Assembly: GCF_002135315.1 (NCBI RefSeq)
Contig: NZ_NEGA01000019.1
Coordinates: 1-64,000 of the forward strand
Reading direction: 5' to 3'
Length of the DNA: 64,000 nucleotides
Source of the DNA: Acinetobacter sp. ANC 3903
Lineage (GTDB): Bacteria; Pseudomonadota; Gammaproteobacteria; Pseudomonadales; Moraxellaceae
Part shown: piece by piece, positions 1 through 9,245 of the stretch
How positions within the stretch are numbered: position 1 is the first letter of the stretch
Layout: every line of letters begins with the position of its first letter
The notes under the pieces: model-generated
Databases searched by the model: none
What the model was told of the DNA's origin: nothing
What the model saw: the letters and a program-made list of their open reading frames with translations, nothing else
Made by a program: the position numbers and the translations under genes

Positions 1-134
1 AACTTCGAGTCATTTCTACCATCAATCAATGAAAATAATTTCGATCAATCAACCAGTAAAAATCCACACAAGTTGTTCTTCATAATCTCTTAATGATCTT
101 CTTGCTGATTCGTCACCAGCAAGCTAGGTCGGCT

Positions 135-162
135 ATATTACACTAGATATTCTCAGTGTCAA
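135..162 (-). promoter_or_regulatory. rrn P2-type promoter (leftward)
   Basis: On the minus strand TTGACA (157-162) and TAATAT (135-140) are separated by 16 bp and followed by a GC-rich discriminator (GCCGACC), as in stringently controlled rRNA promoters. The sequence continuing leftward to base 1 contains a CTTGTGTGG stretch like those in gammaproteobacterial 16S leaders. No rRNA sequence lies in the window, so assignment to an rRNA operon beyond the left edge is inference. Confidence 0.6.
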
Positions 163-273
163 TCAGTAATTCAAATTATTTTAAACTTTCTTTCTAAAAC
201 CCAATCTTAACACTTCGTGCTAAGTTGCTGTTTTATCAGAAGTTTTAATCTTCATCACCGCCGATGGATGTGC

Positions 274-301
274 ATTCTACAGGATTTCAGAGGGCTTGCA
301 A
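274..301 (-). promoter_or_regulatory. rrn P1-type promoter (leftward)
   Basis: On the minus strand TTGCAA (296-301) and TAGAAT (274-279) are 16 bp apart. The promoter lies about 139 bp upstream of the second one and points the same way. Upstream of it (302-470) the DNA is strongly A+T-rich, as expected of an UP-element region. No gene is seen between 1 and 516. Tandem promoters of this kind are usual in front of rRNA operons. Confidence 0.55.
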
Positions 302-470
302 CACCTTTTTTAAATGAGTTGAATTGTGTGTTTATTTTATAAACCACAAAATTTATAAGTAATTGTTTTATATATTTAAATTATTTAAGAAAAATGTTTA
401 TTATTTTCTTTCGAAATATCAATAGATAATAAGATATTGATATTTATCTATTTTTAGTATTTTAAAATAC

Positions 471-500
471 AAAAAGCAGAGCTTATGCCCTGCTTTTTGC
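471..500 (-). terminator. Terminator of the copper receptor gene
   Basis: Arms AAAAAGCAG (471-479) and CTGCTTTTT (490-498) form a hairpin just past the stop of the receptor gene. On the minus strand it is followed by TTTTTGTATTTT, giving the U-run. Confidence 0.7.
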
Positions 501-516
501 TTTAAATTCAACCGAA

Positions 517-2529
517 TTAGAACTTCATACTCATCCGTGCCCAGTAGTTACGTCCAATATTGTTAAACTGTTCATTACTGTCAAAACCAAAACCTGAACT
601 GCCAGCTTTATTTAGATGCTCGGTATAGGTTTTATCAAAAACATTATCAATACCGACTGATACATCCACCCCATCACGTAAATGATAGGTGCCATTTAGG
701 GACAAAGTTGTAAAACCTGCACTTTCTTTAAAGTCCTTACCTACGATATTACCTTGATTTTGACTAATGCGACTTTGATCATCCACTACTCTCCATAATG
801 CACCGAGTGTATATTTATCCTGAATATAACGAAGATTTACTCGCCCTTCTAAAGGTGCAATTTGCGGTAAAGGTTTATCATCGATGGTATTTTTACCCCA
901 AGCATACATCGCACTGACATCAGCTTGCAGATGATTGGTAAATTGATAACCCATACCCGCTTCTGCACCTGCAATGGTAGCATCCACATTGCGTGAATCT
1001 GCTGCATTGACCATCATGCTTGGCATCTTGGCTGGATCATAAGTCATCAGGATAAAATCATTAATTAATCCTGCATAAGCTGATACCCATGAGTTCAATG
1101 CACCATGCTGATGTTGATAGCCTAAATCTAGTTGTAAAGTCTTTTCTGTATCTAAACGTTTAAAGGTATGCATAGTACCTTCATAATCTGTTTTAAAAAG
1201 TTCCCAATAATCCGGCATACGTTCAACATACCCCAAACCAAGATAGCTTTTGGCATCATGATCTGGATGCTGGCTTTCTAAGCGTAAAAAGGCACTTGGT
1301 AAGGTCTCAGTCCGCTTCACCCCTTTTGCCAGTTTTTCCACACTCACATCATCAACTCGTACACCACCCAGCAATTTATGTTGCTCATTCAACTGATAGC
1401 TTAATTCACCGAATGCACCATAGGAATTAAATTTCATATCGGTTGTCACTGGCATCTTCATCATGGCTGAACTCATCCCGCCAGCATGATGGTTTTGCTG
1501 TGAATCCACACCCGATACAAGTTGAAACTTATCCCATTCACTGGTCATCACGAAACGTGTATTAAGCGTACGGCGCGTCACATTCATGGACTTATCTGCT
1601 TCAAGAACATCACGTAAGCTATAGTTATCCATGACATGATCGTTAAAGTTGTAATTGATTTGCCCTTCAACTTTTTTAATCACGTCACTGATATTCTTTT
1701 TCTCAAATCGCAAGCCTAGACTTTCCCGGGCAAATTTAGAGCCATCCATATCACGGCCAGCATACACCGCTTCACCATCAGCTTTACCACCCGTCAGTTC
1801 TAGCCAGGTATTTTCATCCGGTGTCCAGCCAATCGCCAGATCAGTATTCCAGCGCTCCCATGCCGATGGAACGCTGTCCCCATTGCCATCTTGATAATCA
1901 TCTGCCTCAGAACGATTGGCATTCAGACGGATGTATTTGGTTTCATCACCAATTGCAGTTTCCACATTCTGATCCAGCCGACCATAAGAACCGAGCAGCA
2001 CACTTGCCTGACCACGATAATTTTTTTCAGCCGTTAATTCAGTTTCCGGGCCACGCTCAAAGATTACCGTCGCAGCCGAACCGGTATTGGCATATTGAAC
2101 CGTTTGTGGTCCTTTAATGACCGAAATACGGTCATAACTTTCTGGTGAAATATACGAAGTCGGTGAATCCATACGACTTGGACATGCCCCGAGGTTTTCT
2201 GTGCCATCAGTTAAAATTTTAATCCGTGAACCAAACATGCCACGGAAAGTAATATCCCCATTGGTGCCTGCCCCGCTATTGACCGCACTAAAACCGACAA
2301 TACTTTGTAAATAGTCAGCACCATCACTGGCTGGAATCGGCTGGATCGGCTGTTTTGGATCGGCATGCACAATCAAACCATTGGCATCATTACCCTGATG
2401 AGCTGTGGCCACAATGGGCGCTAAAGTTTGCACGATTGCTGTTTGCTGCTCAGCAAAGGCTGAAGCTGAATAACATGCAACACAAATCGCAGCCGTAAGC
2501 GGCTGTAAATAAAATTTAGGCTGAGCCAT
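517..2529 (-). CDS. oprC: TonB-dependent copper receptor, OprC type
   Basis: Outer-membrane 22-strand beta-barrel receptor, 670 residues, with a signal peptide (about 1-26, cleavage after AFA), a plug domain (about 50-165) and a barrel ending in a terminal Phe (KF), which is typical for BAM recognition. Two motifs match the copper site described for Pseudomonas OprC: CxxxM (C116, M120, in GACPSRMDSPTSY) and HxM (H298, M300, in DHVMDN). Methionine/histidine-rich loops follow (about 345-360). The gene sits 71 bp after a His-rich DUF2946 gene, an arrangement commonly seen with copper receptors, and a hairpin terminator follows it. The likely role is high-affinity copper uptake driven by TonB; NosA-type receptors are the nearest alternative name. 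Confidence 0.88.
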   Translation of the reverse strand: MAQPKFYLQPLTAAICVACYSASAFAEQQTAIVQTLAPIVATAHQGNDANGLIVHADPKQPIQPIPASDGADYLQSIVGFSAVNSGAGTNGDITFRGMFGSRIKILTDGTENLGACPSRMDSPTSYISPESYDRISVIKGPQTVQYANTGSAATVIFERGPETELTAEKNYRGQASVLLGSYGRLDQNVETAIGDETKYIRLNANRSEADDYQDGNGDSVPSAWERWNTDLAIGWTPDENTWLELTGGKADGEAVYAGRDMDGSKFARESLGLRFEKKNISDVIKKVEGQINYNFNDHVMDNYSLRDVLEADKSMNVTRRTLNTRFVMTSEWDKFQLVSGVDSQQNHHAGGMSSAMMKMPVTTDMKFNSYGAFGELSYQLNEQHKLLGGVRVDDVSVEKLAKGVKRTETLPSAFLRLESQHPDHDAKSYLGLGYVERMPDYWELFKTDYEGTMHTFKRLDTEKTLQLDLGYQHQHGALNSWVSAYAGLINDFILMTYDPAKMPSMMVNAADSRNVDATIAGAEAGMGYQFTNHLQADVSAMYAWGKNTIDDKPLPQIAPLEGRVNLRYIQDKYTLGALWRVVDDQSRISQNQGNIVGKDFKESAGFTTLSLNGTYHLRDGVDVSVGIDNVFDKTYTEHLNKAGSSGFGFDSNEQFNNIGRNYWARMSMKF

Positions 2530-2600
2530 TTTTATCTCACTGAATTCATAAATTAAACACGGCCTAAGTCAATCAAGACCCAAGCAAAATCAATGTGGAT

Positions 2601-3026
2601 TTATGCAAATAGTGGCGGGGCTCGCCCTTGGGGGATTAAAAAGAGTCGTTGTAAGACAAACCAGACATGACCAAAGGTCTTTTGGAAGGCCAGTAAACGT
2701 ACTTGAATACGGTCTAAAACTTCCTTGACCTCAAGCTCAGGCGGCAACACCAGATTGCCATAGACGGTACAGTACTGACATTGATGATGGGCATCATGAT
2801 GGTCATGCTCTGCAGACTTTTCATGCTGCTGAGTTATTTGATGATGCTGATGAGAATGTCCGGAAACAGAAAATGGGTAAGAAATTGGTTTTTGTAATAA
2901 TGCACGGGTAATAGTTTCACAGACCGGAGCAATCTGATATTGCTTCGGTAATAAAGGCTGCAAAAATACAGCAATCTGTAAAAATACTGCTAGAAACGAG
3001 AGTAGCAGCCCACCCCGCAGAACCAT
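2601..3026 (-). CDS. DUF2946 family His-rich protein
   Basis: 141 residues from the ATG at 3026, which has AGGG 8 bases upstream; a TTG six bases earlier is also possible. The N-terminus is hydrophobic (about 5-28). The centre is crowded with histidines (HSHQHHQ, HDHHDAHH) and is followed by CQYC, then a hydrophobic C-terminal helix. This matches DUF2946, a family of unknown biochemical function often next to copper TonB receptors. The histidines and CxxC suggest metal handling in the membrane or periplasm; that is inference. It is probably co-transcribed with the receptor gene downstream. Confidence 0.75.
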   Translation of the reverse strand: MVLRGGLLLSFLAVFLQIAVFLQPLLPKQYQIAPVCETITRALLQKPISYPFSVSGHSHQHHQITQQHEKSAEHDHHDAHHQCQYCTVYGNLVLPPELEVKEVLDRIQVRLLAFQKTFGHVWFVLQRLFLIPQGRAPPLFA

Positions 3027-3062
3027 AGGCAAACCCTAGAATTTGTCGCAGGCAAGTATAAC

Positions 3063-3089
3063 AAAGCCCAATTTGAATTGGGCTTTTTT
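3063..3089. terminator. Hairpin terminator between def and the DUF2946 gene
   Basis: AAGCCCAATTTG and CAAATTGGGCTT-type arms form a stem with T-tracts on both sides, the stronger one on the plus strand. It lies just downstream of the def stop and separates def from the copper genes. Confidence 0.65.
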
Positions 3090-3119
3090 TTAAACTCTTT
3101 AATCCAGAAGTCGTAAGGA

Positions 3120-3650
3120 TTAGCGTTTCACTGCAACTTTTTCTTTTTGACGCTGACGCACCACTTTTTCTACTTTTTCACGTGCACGTTGACGTTTTAA
3201 AGGCGATAAATAATCGACAAATAATTTGCCATTTAAGTGATCCATTTCATGTTGAATGCAAACAGCGAGAAGTTCATCCACTTCCATCTCAAAGGATTGA
3301 CCCTCAAGGTTAATTGCCTCGATTTTTACACGTGACGGACGCTCAACTTTATCGTATATTTGAGGCACTGACAGGCAGCCTTCTTCATAAGGCTGAGTTT
3401 CTTCAGTTAATGGCGTGACTTTGGGGTTAATGAATACCATGGGTTGATCTTTGTTTTCAGATAAATCCATGACAATCAGCTGAATGTGACGATCCACCTG
3501 TGTGGCAGCCAAACCAATACCTGGGGCTTCATACATGGTTTCAAACATATCGGCTGCGAGCTGACGAATTTCATCAGTAACTTCTTCGACTGGTTTAGCA
3601 ATGGTACGAAGACGGGGATCCGGGAAACTTAAAATAGGTAATAAGGCCAT
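3120..3650 (-). CDS. def: Peptide deformylase
   Basis: Removes the N-formyl group from nascent proteins. At 176 residues it has normal type I length, and all three active-site motifs are intact: GIGLAATQ (44-51), EGCLS (90-94, metal ligand C92) and QHEMDH (133-138, two His ligands and catalytic Glu). The C-terminal tail is lysine/arginine-rich. The ATG is preceded by GAGGA at 7-base spacing. It is divergent from the LysM gene. In many proteobacteria def, a LysM gene and dprA sit together in this way. Confidence 0.96.
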   Translation of the reverse strand: MALLPILSFPDPRLRTIAKPVEEVTDEIRQLAADMFETMYEAPGIGLAATQVDRHIQLIVMDLSENKDQPMVFINPKVTPLTEETQPYEEGCLSVPQIYDKVERPSRVKIEAINLEGQSFEMEVDELLAVCIQHEMDHLNGKLFVDYLSPLKRQRAREKVEKVVRQRQKEKVAVKR

Positions 3651-3763
3651 ACGGTGTCCTCACTTATGCCATTGATCAAAAAACAAAATGAAGGAATGCT
3701 TCATCAAAAAAATGTGTGTAATATCGTTATTATAACGCAACTACATACATAATTTTAGGAATT

Positions 3764-4924
3764 ATGATAATGAAAAAGGTTTTGAAGGGCATGCCAACTT
3801 TTAGTGCCTTGGGGTTTAGAAAACAATTATTGGCACTTGCCGTATGTGTAAGTGTTGGGGCCGGAATGGTGAGCATTGCTGAAGCAGCACCTACCCGTAA
3901 CGTCAATCCACCTGCATTAAAAGCCGGAGCACCACAAGTTTATGTGGTGAAAAAAGGCGATACTTTATGGGATATTTCCAAAAGATTTTTGAAAAATCCG
4001 GTGCGTTGGCCTGAAATTTGGGCCAGCAATAAACATGTGAAAAATCCACACTGGATTTTCCCGGGCGACCGCCTGCTCATGTGTACCTATAATGGCAAAC
4101 CGATCATCGGTAAAGATGAAGGTGATGGCTGTGAAGGGATTATCCGTCGTTATACTGGTGGCACCAAGTTACAACCTCAGGTTCGGGTGGAATCATTAAA
4201 CAATGCTATTCCTGTGATTCCACTGGAATACATCAAACAATGGCTAGAACGCAGCACTATTGTGGCACCTGAGTCAGTTACAGGTACGCCTTACATTGTA
4301 GGAACTGCTGACCAACGCGTTCTGGCTGCTCAAGGTCAAACCGTTTATGCACGTGGCAATGGACTGGAAGTCGGTCAACGTTATGCGGTTTACCGTGAAG
4401 GTGAACCGTATATGTTTACCGATGCAAAAGGCAAAAAATACAATGCCGGTCTTGAATTGACTCAGGTTGCATCTGGAGTTGCGGTACGTGGTGAAAATGA
4501 CATTACCACCCTAGAACTAACAGATACTTATAATTCTGAAGTTCGTCGTGGCGACCGTGTACTGCCTGAATATGATCCAATGCTGCCAACTGTGTTCTAC
4601 CCGACCAATGCTGAAGATGTGGTTGCCGGTGGTCAAGTTGTTCGCGTGATGGGCTCAATTGGTACAGCTGCAAAACACAGTGTTGTTACCATTGACCGTG
4701 GTAGCTTGCAGGGTGTTCAAACCGGACAGGTATTGTCGGTGAACCAAAAAGGTGAAGTCGTGACTGATCCAAAAACCAAAGAACGCGTTCAGCTCCCTGG
4801 ACAGCGCATTGGTAACATTATGGTATTCAAAAGCTTTGATAACTTAAGCTATGCTTATGTACTGGATAGCGAATTACCGATTAAAGTCGGTGCCGGCATT
4901 CAGCCGCCACTGATGGATGAATAA
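3764..4924 (+). CDS. LysM peptidoglycan-binding protein
   Basis: 386 residues with an N-terminal signal sequence (about 1-41, ending AEA|AP) and one LysM domain (about 59-107: YVVKKGDTLWDISKRF...NPHWIFPGDRL). The remaining 270 residues are beta-rich with no family I can name. It probably binds the cell wall from the periplasm. Two in-frame ATGs (3764 and 3770) compete; AGGA at 3757-3760 is better spaced for the second. It lies upstream of dprA with a hairpin between, the usual neighbour arrangement for this family in gammaproteobacteria. Confidence 0.85.
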   Translation: MIMKKVLKGMPTFSALGFRKQLLALAVCVSVGAGMVSIAEAAPTRNVNPPALKAGAPQVYVVKKGDTLWDISKRFLKNPVRWPEIWASNKHVKNPHWIFPGDRLLMCTYNGKPIIGKDEGDGCEGIIRRYTGGTKLQPQVRVESLNNAIPVIPLEYIKQWLERSTIVAPESVTGTPYIVGTADQRVLAAQGQTVYARGNGLEVGQRYAVYREGEPYMFTDAKGKKYNAGLELTQVASGVAVRGENDITTLELTDTYNSEVRRGDRVLPEYDPMLPTVFYPTNAEDVVAGGQVVRVMGSIGTAAKHSVVTIDRGSLQGVQTGQVLSVNQKGEVVTDPKTKERVQLPGQRIGNIMVFKSFDNLSYAYVLDSELPIKVGAGIQPPLMDE

Positions 4925-4937
4925 TCCCTAAATCTAG

Positions 4938-4970
4938 AAATGAGGCTGAAATTCAGCCTCATTTTATTTT
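4938..4970 (+). terminator. Terminator after the LysM gene
   Basis: Perfect 13-bp arms (4938-4950 and 4952-4964) around GAGGCTGAA/TTCAGCCTC are followed by ATTTTATTTT. The stem separates the LysM gene from dprA. Confidence 0.8.
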
Positions 4971-5007
4971 CAAATAATAAAAAGAAGACACAATTAAAGG
5001 TCTCGTT

Positions 5008-6153
5008 ATGCTCAACTCATTAAGCTCCTTGCAGCTGGATTACATTCGCGTATGGTTTTTGGTGCAGCACTCGATCACCAGCTTTTATAAAATCAAGCAA
5101 CACTATACCCATCTAGCTGAGGCAACACAGCCTGATCAAATTGAAACCTGGCAAAAGCTTGGCATTCACAAAAACCATATTCAACGCCTGCGAGATTTTC
5201 ATCTTCCTGAATCACAGCTGCAATTCCAGCATTGTGTTGCCCTGATTCAAAAAGATAGCGATTTCATTCTCACATTCGACCATCCTGACTACCCCACCCA
5301 GCTGCTGCCTTATTGCAACAAACCGCCGATCCTGTTTGGTCAAGGAGATGCTCAAATCCTGCTGCAACCACAAATTGCCATCGTCGGCAGTCGTAAACCC
5401 AGTAACCACGGACGTCAGGTCGCCTATGACTTTGCTTATTATCTTAGTGAACAAGGCTTTTATATTAATAGTGGCTTGGCGCAAGGCATTGATGAGGCTG
5501 CCCATCAGGGGGCTTTGCAACACAATCACACCATTGCGGTGATGGGAACCGGACTAGACCAGACCTATCCCAGTCAACATCAGCAATTACGCCAACAGAT
5601 CCTTGACCATTCAGGCACCGTCATTACCGAATTTTTACCCGGAACCGCGCCTTTGCAGCAACATTTTCCACGGCGCAACCGTATTGTCAGTGCCTTAAGC
5701 CTCGGCGTCATTGTTGCAGAAGCGGCACTGAAAAGTGGTTCTTTAATCACGGCGAAATGGGCAGCCGAACAAGGTAAATCTATCTTTGCCATTCCCGGTC
5801 ATATTTATAGTGAGCACCATCAAGGCTGCCATCAGCTGATTCGTGAAGGTGCCATTTTAGTGGATCATCCTGAACAGGTGATTGAAGATCTGGCTCTACC
5901 GACTCAATGGCAAACTCAACAGCATAGCGAACAAGCCAGTAAAATCGCACCTTTGAATACTCAACCCGTACTGCCAGCGTATTTGAGCATTCTGTATAAC
6001 CAGTTGGACTGGATGGGACAACATCTGGATGAGCTGGTCACTCAGCAGCAGTTAGATGTTGCCACACTGACCAGCCAACTGATGGAACTGGAGCTGCTTG
6101 GCTTGTGTACCCAACAGGCAGGCTTGTATCTACGTTGTCGTCCAGGCAAATAA
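5008..6153 (+). CDS. dprA: DNA processing protein DprA
   Basis: Loads RecA onto incoming single-stranded DNA during natural transformation. Of its 381 residues, about 1-75 form a helical, SAM-like N-terminal part. A Rossmann-like core follows (about 105-300) with VGSRKPSNHGR (126-136), SGLAQGIDEAAHQGAL (155-170), the PRRNRI motif and SGSLITAKWA. The C-terminus (about 310-375) is a winged-helix-like domain. All hallmark motifs are intact, consistent with the natural competence of Acinetobacter. tsaC follows 44 bp downstream and may be co-transcribed. Confidence 0.95.
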   Translation: MLNSLSSLQLDYIRVWFLVQHSITSFYKIKQHYTHLAEATQPDQIETWQKLGIHKNHIQRLRDFHLPESQLQFQHCVALIQKDSDFILTFDHPDYPTQLLPYCNKPPILFGQGDAQILLQPQIAIVGSRKPSNHGRQVAYDFAYYLSEQGFYINSGLAQGIDEAAHQGALQHNHTIAVMGTGLDQTYPSQHQQLRQQILDHSGTVITEFLPGTAPLQQHFPRRNRIVSALSLGVIVAEAALKSGSLITAKWAAEQGKSIFAIPGHIYSEHHQGCHQLIREGAILVDHPEQVIEDLALPTQWQTQQHSEQASKIAPLNTQPVLPAYLSILYNQLDWMGQHLDELVTQQQLDVATLTSQLMELELLGLCTQQAGLYLRCRPGK

Positions 6154-6197
6154 GGTTCACAATAGCCCTTTAACAAATGTGAAGGGAAAAAAATCTG

Positions 6198-6767
6198 ATG
6201 ATTACCACCTCTGTTGCCGAAGCTGCTCAATGTTTAAAACAAGGACATGTTTTAGCATATCCCACAGAGGCAGTTTGGGGCTTAGGCTGTGATCCTTTTA
6301 ATGAACAAGCGTTCCTGGAGATTTTACGTTTAAAGCAACGTCCGATTGAAAAAGGGGTTATTTTACTGGCAGCGCAAATTGCGCAAGTCGAACATCTGTT
6401 AGAACCACTGACTGCAGAAATGCGTCAAAAAGTGATTGATTCCTGGAGCCATCGCTCTCCGACTGAACGCGCAACCACCTGGTTGTTACCGGCAGGCGAT
6501 CATATTCCTGCATGGATTAAAGGCAACCATCCCAAAGTGGCGGTACGAGTCACCACACACCCCTTATGCGTTGCACTATGCAATGCCTTTAACGGTTTTA
6601 TTGTCTCAACCAGTGCCAACCCTGCCGGGGAAAATCCCGCCCGCTCTTTGCAAGAAGCCAGCCAATATTTTTCCAGTCAGGTCAATTATTTGAATGGTGA
6701 TTTGGGTCTAAGCAAAGAACCCAGCCGTATTATCGATGCTGAAACAGGTGAAGTGATCCGCGCTTAA
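6198..6767 (+). CDS. tsaC: Threonylcarbamoyl-AMP synthase (YrdC/Sua5 family)
   Basis: Makes threonylcarbamoyl-AMP from threonine, bicarbonate and ATP for the t6A37 tRNA modification. At 189 residues it is the short YrdC form without the Sua5 C-terminal domain. Visible motifs are the N-terminal PTEAVWGLGCDP (about 23-34), the KQRPxxKG nucleotide-site motif and STSANPAGE near the C-terminus. The dprA-tsaC order is conserved in gammaproteobacteria. Confidence 0.93.
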   Translation: MITTSVAEAAQCLKQGHVLAYPTEAVWGLGCDPFNEQAFLEILRLKQRPIEKGVILLAAQIAQVEHLLEPLTAEMRQKVIDSWSHRSPTERATTWLLPAGDHIPAWIKGNHPKVAVRVTTHPLCVALCNAFNGFIVSTSANPAGENPARSLQEASQYFSSQVNYLNGDLGLSKEPSRIIDAETGEVIRA

Positions 6768-6816
6768 TGCGGGTCATTGCTATGTAATAAATAAGGGACT
6801 GAGCTAATTTTCAGGC

Positions 6817-6960
6817 AAAAAAAAGCTCAACCATATAGGGACGGTTGAGCATAAAAAGGATGTGCATAAATCACATCCAGAGGGTCTGTGAATCTGGTTG
6901 CGAAGGTTTAAAGATTGTTAAGAATAACTTAAACATTCACGATATAAATATTATGTAATA
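6817..6960 (-). ncRNA. Candidate small RNA with two consecutive intrinsic terminators
   Basis: No coding frame is evident in 6768-7189. On the minus strand two strong hairpins lie in series. The first is GGATGTG/CACATCC (6858-6864 / 6872-6878) followed by TTTTTT. The second is GCTCAACC/GGTTGAGC (6825-6832 / 6843-6850) followed by eight Ts (6817-6824). Upstream, an A+T-rich segment holds a weak promoter-like pair (TTGTAT, 17 bp, CATAAT). The hairpins are 340 bp past the stop of the nearest minus-strand gene, with 200 bp of low-complexity A+T-rich sequence between, so a separate short transcript of roughly 130 nt is the simplest reading. A long 3' UTR of the EamA gene is the alternative. Confidence 0.45.
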
Positions 6961-7189
6961 ATTAATTTCTTTATACAAATATATTATTTATCTTAAAAGA
7001 CAGCTAAAAACTATCAAATATTTATCATTTTTTATTAACAATTTAAATTATCTCACTATTTTTAATTATCTTTTAGCTAAACATCCATTTTAAATGCTTT
7101 TTTTAAAACTACGATTCAGAGTTTATTTTCATAAAAATTAGTGATAAAACTAGTTTATTTGTCTGTTTTTTAATCGGCTGTTTTTGCGT

Positions 7190-8104
7190 TTATGCATTTA
7201 ATTTTGCTGTTGTTACCACCCGATCCTTCTTTTGAGCCAATAAAATACCCAATAAAATGATCAGCCCCCCCATGCTGTGATACATGGTCCATGCTTCACC
7301 TAGCCACAGATTGGCAATAATGGCGGTACAGACTGGCATTAAATTCATAAAAATACTGGTGCGATTCGGCCCGATCATCTGTACCGCCAGCATCCATACC
7401 AGTGGTGCAATTAAAGACGGAAAAATACCGGCATACAGCACACTGCCTACATTGTGTTGATCAATTGCATCCAGTCCCAAGTATAAAACAAAGGGCAAAT
7501 GGTAAAGCAGGGCAAAAACAATCTGCACATACAGGCTAATCAGCAAGGGAATCTGGAGCTGCCATTTTTTCAGGAAAACCCCATAAAATGCGTAAAAAAA
7601 TACCGCCAGTACCATCATGACATCACCCGGATGTCCACCGGACTGCAGCAGATGGGTGAAATTTCCCTGAGCCATGACATAAAGCAAACCGGCAAAAGAC
7701 AGCATACTGCCTACAACGGCAAAACGGTTAGGCATGTCCTTCAGCATAAACATGGACACGAAGATGGTAAATACCGGAATGAAGGCATTGATAATGCCCA
7801 TGTTGGTGGCAGTGGTATAATGCGCTGCGCTATAACCCAGACCTTGATACAGCACCATTCCAAAAGCACCAAGAACAGCAAGCTGTTTCCAGTGTACCAA
7901 AACCAGCTGCCGTTCACGCCAGACCTTGCCCAGCATAAACGGGGTTAAGACCACAAAAGCCACCAGCCAGCGATAAAAGCTGATACTGACGGGTGAAATA
8001 TAGTCGGCGACATAGCGGGTTACGGTAATATTCATCGACCAAATTAAGACTGCCAGCAAGGGCAAAGCGATTGCCCACCAGACTGTTTTGTGTTGCTGTG
8101 TCAT
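7190..8104 (-). CDS. DMT-superfamily (EamA) transporter
   Basis: Inner-membrane carrier of 304 residues with about ten hydrophobic helices. Two EamA repeats are visible (about 12-145 and 160-295), the first opening with LAVLIWSMNITVTRYV and the second with VLAVFFYAFYGVFLKKW. Family members export amino acids, nucleosides or other small metabolites; the substrate cannot be read here. It is divergent from an AraC-type regulator gene across a 187-bp region carrying an inverted repeat, so local control by that regulator is likely. Confidence 0.85.
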   Translation of the reverse strand: MTQQHKTVWWAIALPLLAVLIWSMNITVTRYVADYISPVSISFYRWLVAFVVLTPFMLGKVWRERQLVLVHWKQLAVLGAFGMVLYQGLGYSAAHYTTATNMGIINAFIPVFTIFVSMFMLKDMPNRFAVVGSMLSFAGLLYVMAQGNFTHLLQSGGHPGDVMMVLAVFFYAFYGVFLKKWQLQIPLLISLYVQIVFALLYHLPFVLYLGLDAIDQHNVGSVLYAGIFPSLIAPLVWMLAVQMIGPNRTSIFMNLMPVCTAIIANLWLGEAWTMYHSMGGLIILLGILLAQKKDRVVTTAKLNA

Positions 8105-8148
8105 GCCCTTTCCCGCGCCTGAATATCCCCATATTCATTTTTACCGAA

Positions 8149-8180
8149 GTCTGAAATAATTAGAATATCGAATTTCAGAC
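8149..8180. promoter_or_regulatory. Inverted repeat in the divergent EamA/AraC promoter region
   Basis: GTCTGAAAT (8149-8157) and ATTTCAGAC (8172-8180) are perfect 9-bp arms with a 14-bp A+T-rich spacer, midway between two divergent genes. It is a candidate operator for the AraC-type regulator; this is inference from position and symmetry. Confidence 0.5.
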
Positions 8181-8291
8181 ATCAGTATTGAGCTACAGAC
8201 ACTGACTGACCGGATTGTGACTATTCAAATGACTTTCCAAATCTTTCAATGATCGCTCTACAAATAAAAAAATGAACACAAGGATATTCAT

Positions 8292-9044
8292 ATGCTGAAG
8301 CATATTGAGCACTATATAGAAGTGAATGACTTCTTTTATCAAAAAGATGAAATTGTGGCACCACACAGTTCTTTATGGGGTGATTTCAATTTTAGCCTGA
8401 ACGGTATTCTGGAATATGAAATAGAAGGACAAAGATATCTGTCGCCTCCCAACTATGGTCTGTGGCTTGCTCCACAAACCGCACATGCCTCGATCGCACT
8501 GGATGAACAAATCACCCATTATGTCTGTATTCGTGTGCATCCTTGCCTCTGTGAGCATTTTGCTGCTTGCACCAAAACTTTAAGCATTCGCCCCTTTCTT
8601 CGGCATCTGGTACATGAAATTCTAGAACAGAAACAGCAAGGCATCAGCACGCTGCATTATCGGAATTTATTACAGGTGTTATTCGATCAACTAAAAACTG
8701 CACCTGCCTATGAGCATTATTTACCGCAAAGCCATCATGTTTTGCTGCAGCCACTATTACAGCAATTGGCCAATCCACAGCTATTTCACAAGAGTTTGCA
8801 GCAACTTCTCAGAGACTCATCCATCAGCGAACGACATTTACTGCGTTTAAGCCAGCAGGAATTACAATTGAGTTTATCTGAATGGCGCAATCGGGCTAAA
8901 ATTTTGTATGCGATCACACAGATTCGCCAAGGCAAAACAGTGAAAAAACTGGCCTATGAATTGGGATATCAGCACAGTTCCAGTTTTATTGAATTCTTTA
9001 AGCGTTATACCGAACAAACCCCTGCACAACTGCGCGATATCTAA
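8292..9044 (+). CDS. AraC-family transcriptional regulator
   Basis: 250 residues. The N-terminal cupin-like sensor half (about 15-100) contains SPPNYGLWLAPQTAH, typical of the AraC_N arm. The C-terminal two-helix-turn-helix half (about 150-250) includes SISERHLLRLSQQELQLS and the signature KKLAYELGYQHSSSFIEFFKRYTEQTPAQLR. AAGGAT precedes the ATG. It is divergent from the EamA exporter and probably controls it in response to an unidentified ligand. Confidence 0.87.
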   Translation: MLKHIEHYIEVNDFFYQKDEIVAPHSSLWGDFNFSLNGILEYEIEGQRYLSPPNYGLWLAPQTAHASIALDEQITHYVCIRVHPCLCEHFAACTKTLSIRPFLRHLVHEILEQKQQGISTLHYRNLLQVLFDQLKTAPAYEHYLPQSHHVLLQPLLQQLANPQLFHKSLQQLLRDSSISERHLLRLSQQELQLSLSEWRNRAKILYAITQIRQGKTVKKLAYELGYQHSSSFIEFFKRYTEQTPAQLRDI

Positions 9045-9245
9045 TCCTTCATGTTATTAAATAAATAACTCTTTTTGCAATTTGCAGCAGCTTCACAACA
9101 AAAACGCCCTAGTCACCAGTTAACGTCCTATGCCATTTTGATCACAGCACTCTGTTGAATCGAGTCTAAACTATATTTTTAACGTTTTTAATGTTTGTTT
9201 TAATATTTAGATCTGATGTTTTCATTGGATCTATAAGGATGCGAT

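Noticed and set aside
1..302. Possible tRNA or rRNA gene at the left edge
   Set aside because: No cloverleaf or conserved rRNA sequence could be found; only promoters and leader-like DNA are visible.
3725..3737. CGTTATTATAACG palindrome upstream of the LysM gene as an operator
   Set aside because: Short A+T-rich palindromes of this size occur often by chance here, and no regulator gene is adjacent.
7499..7948. Plus-strand frame of 149 codons within the EamA gene
   Set aside because: It is antisense to a transporter with clear membrane helices, is rich in Gln and His, and has no promoter or ribosome site.
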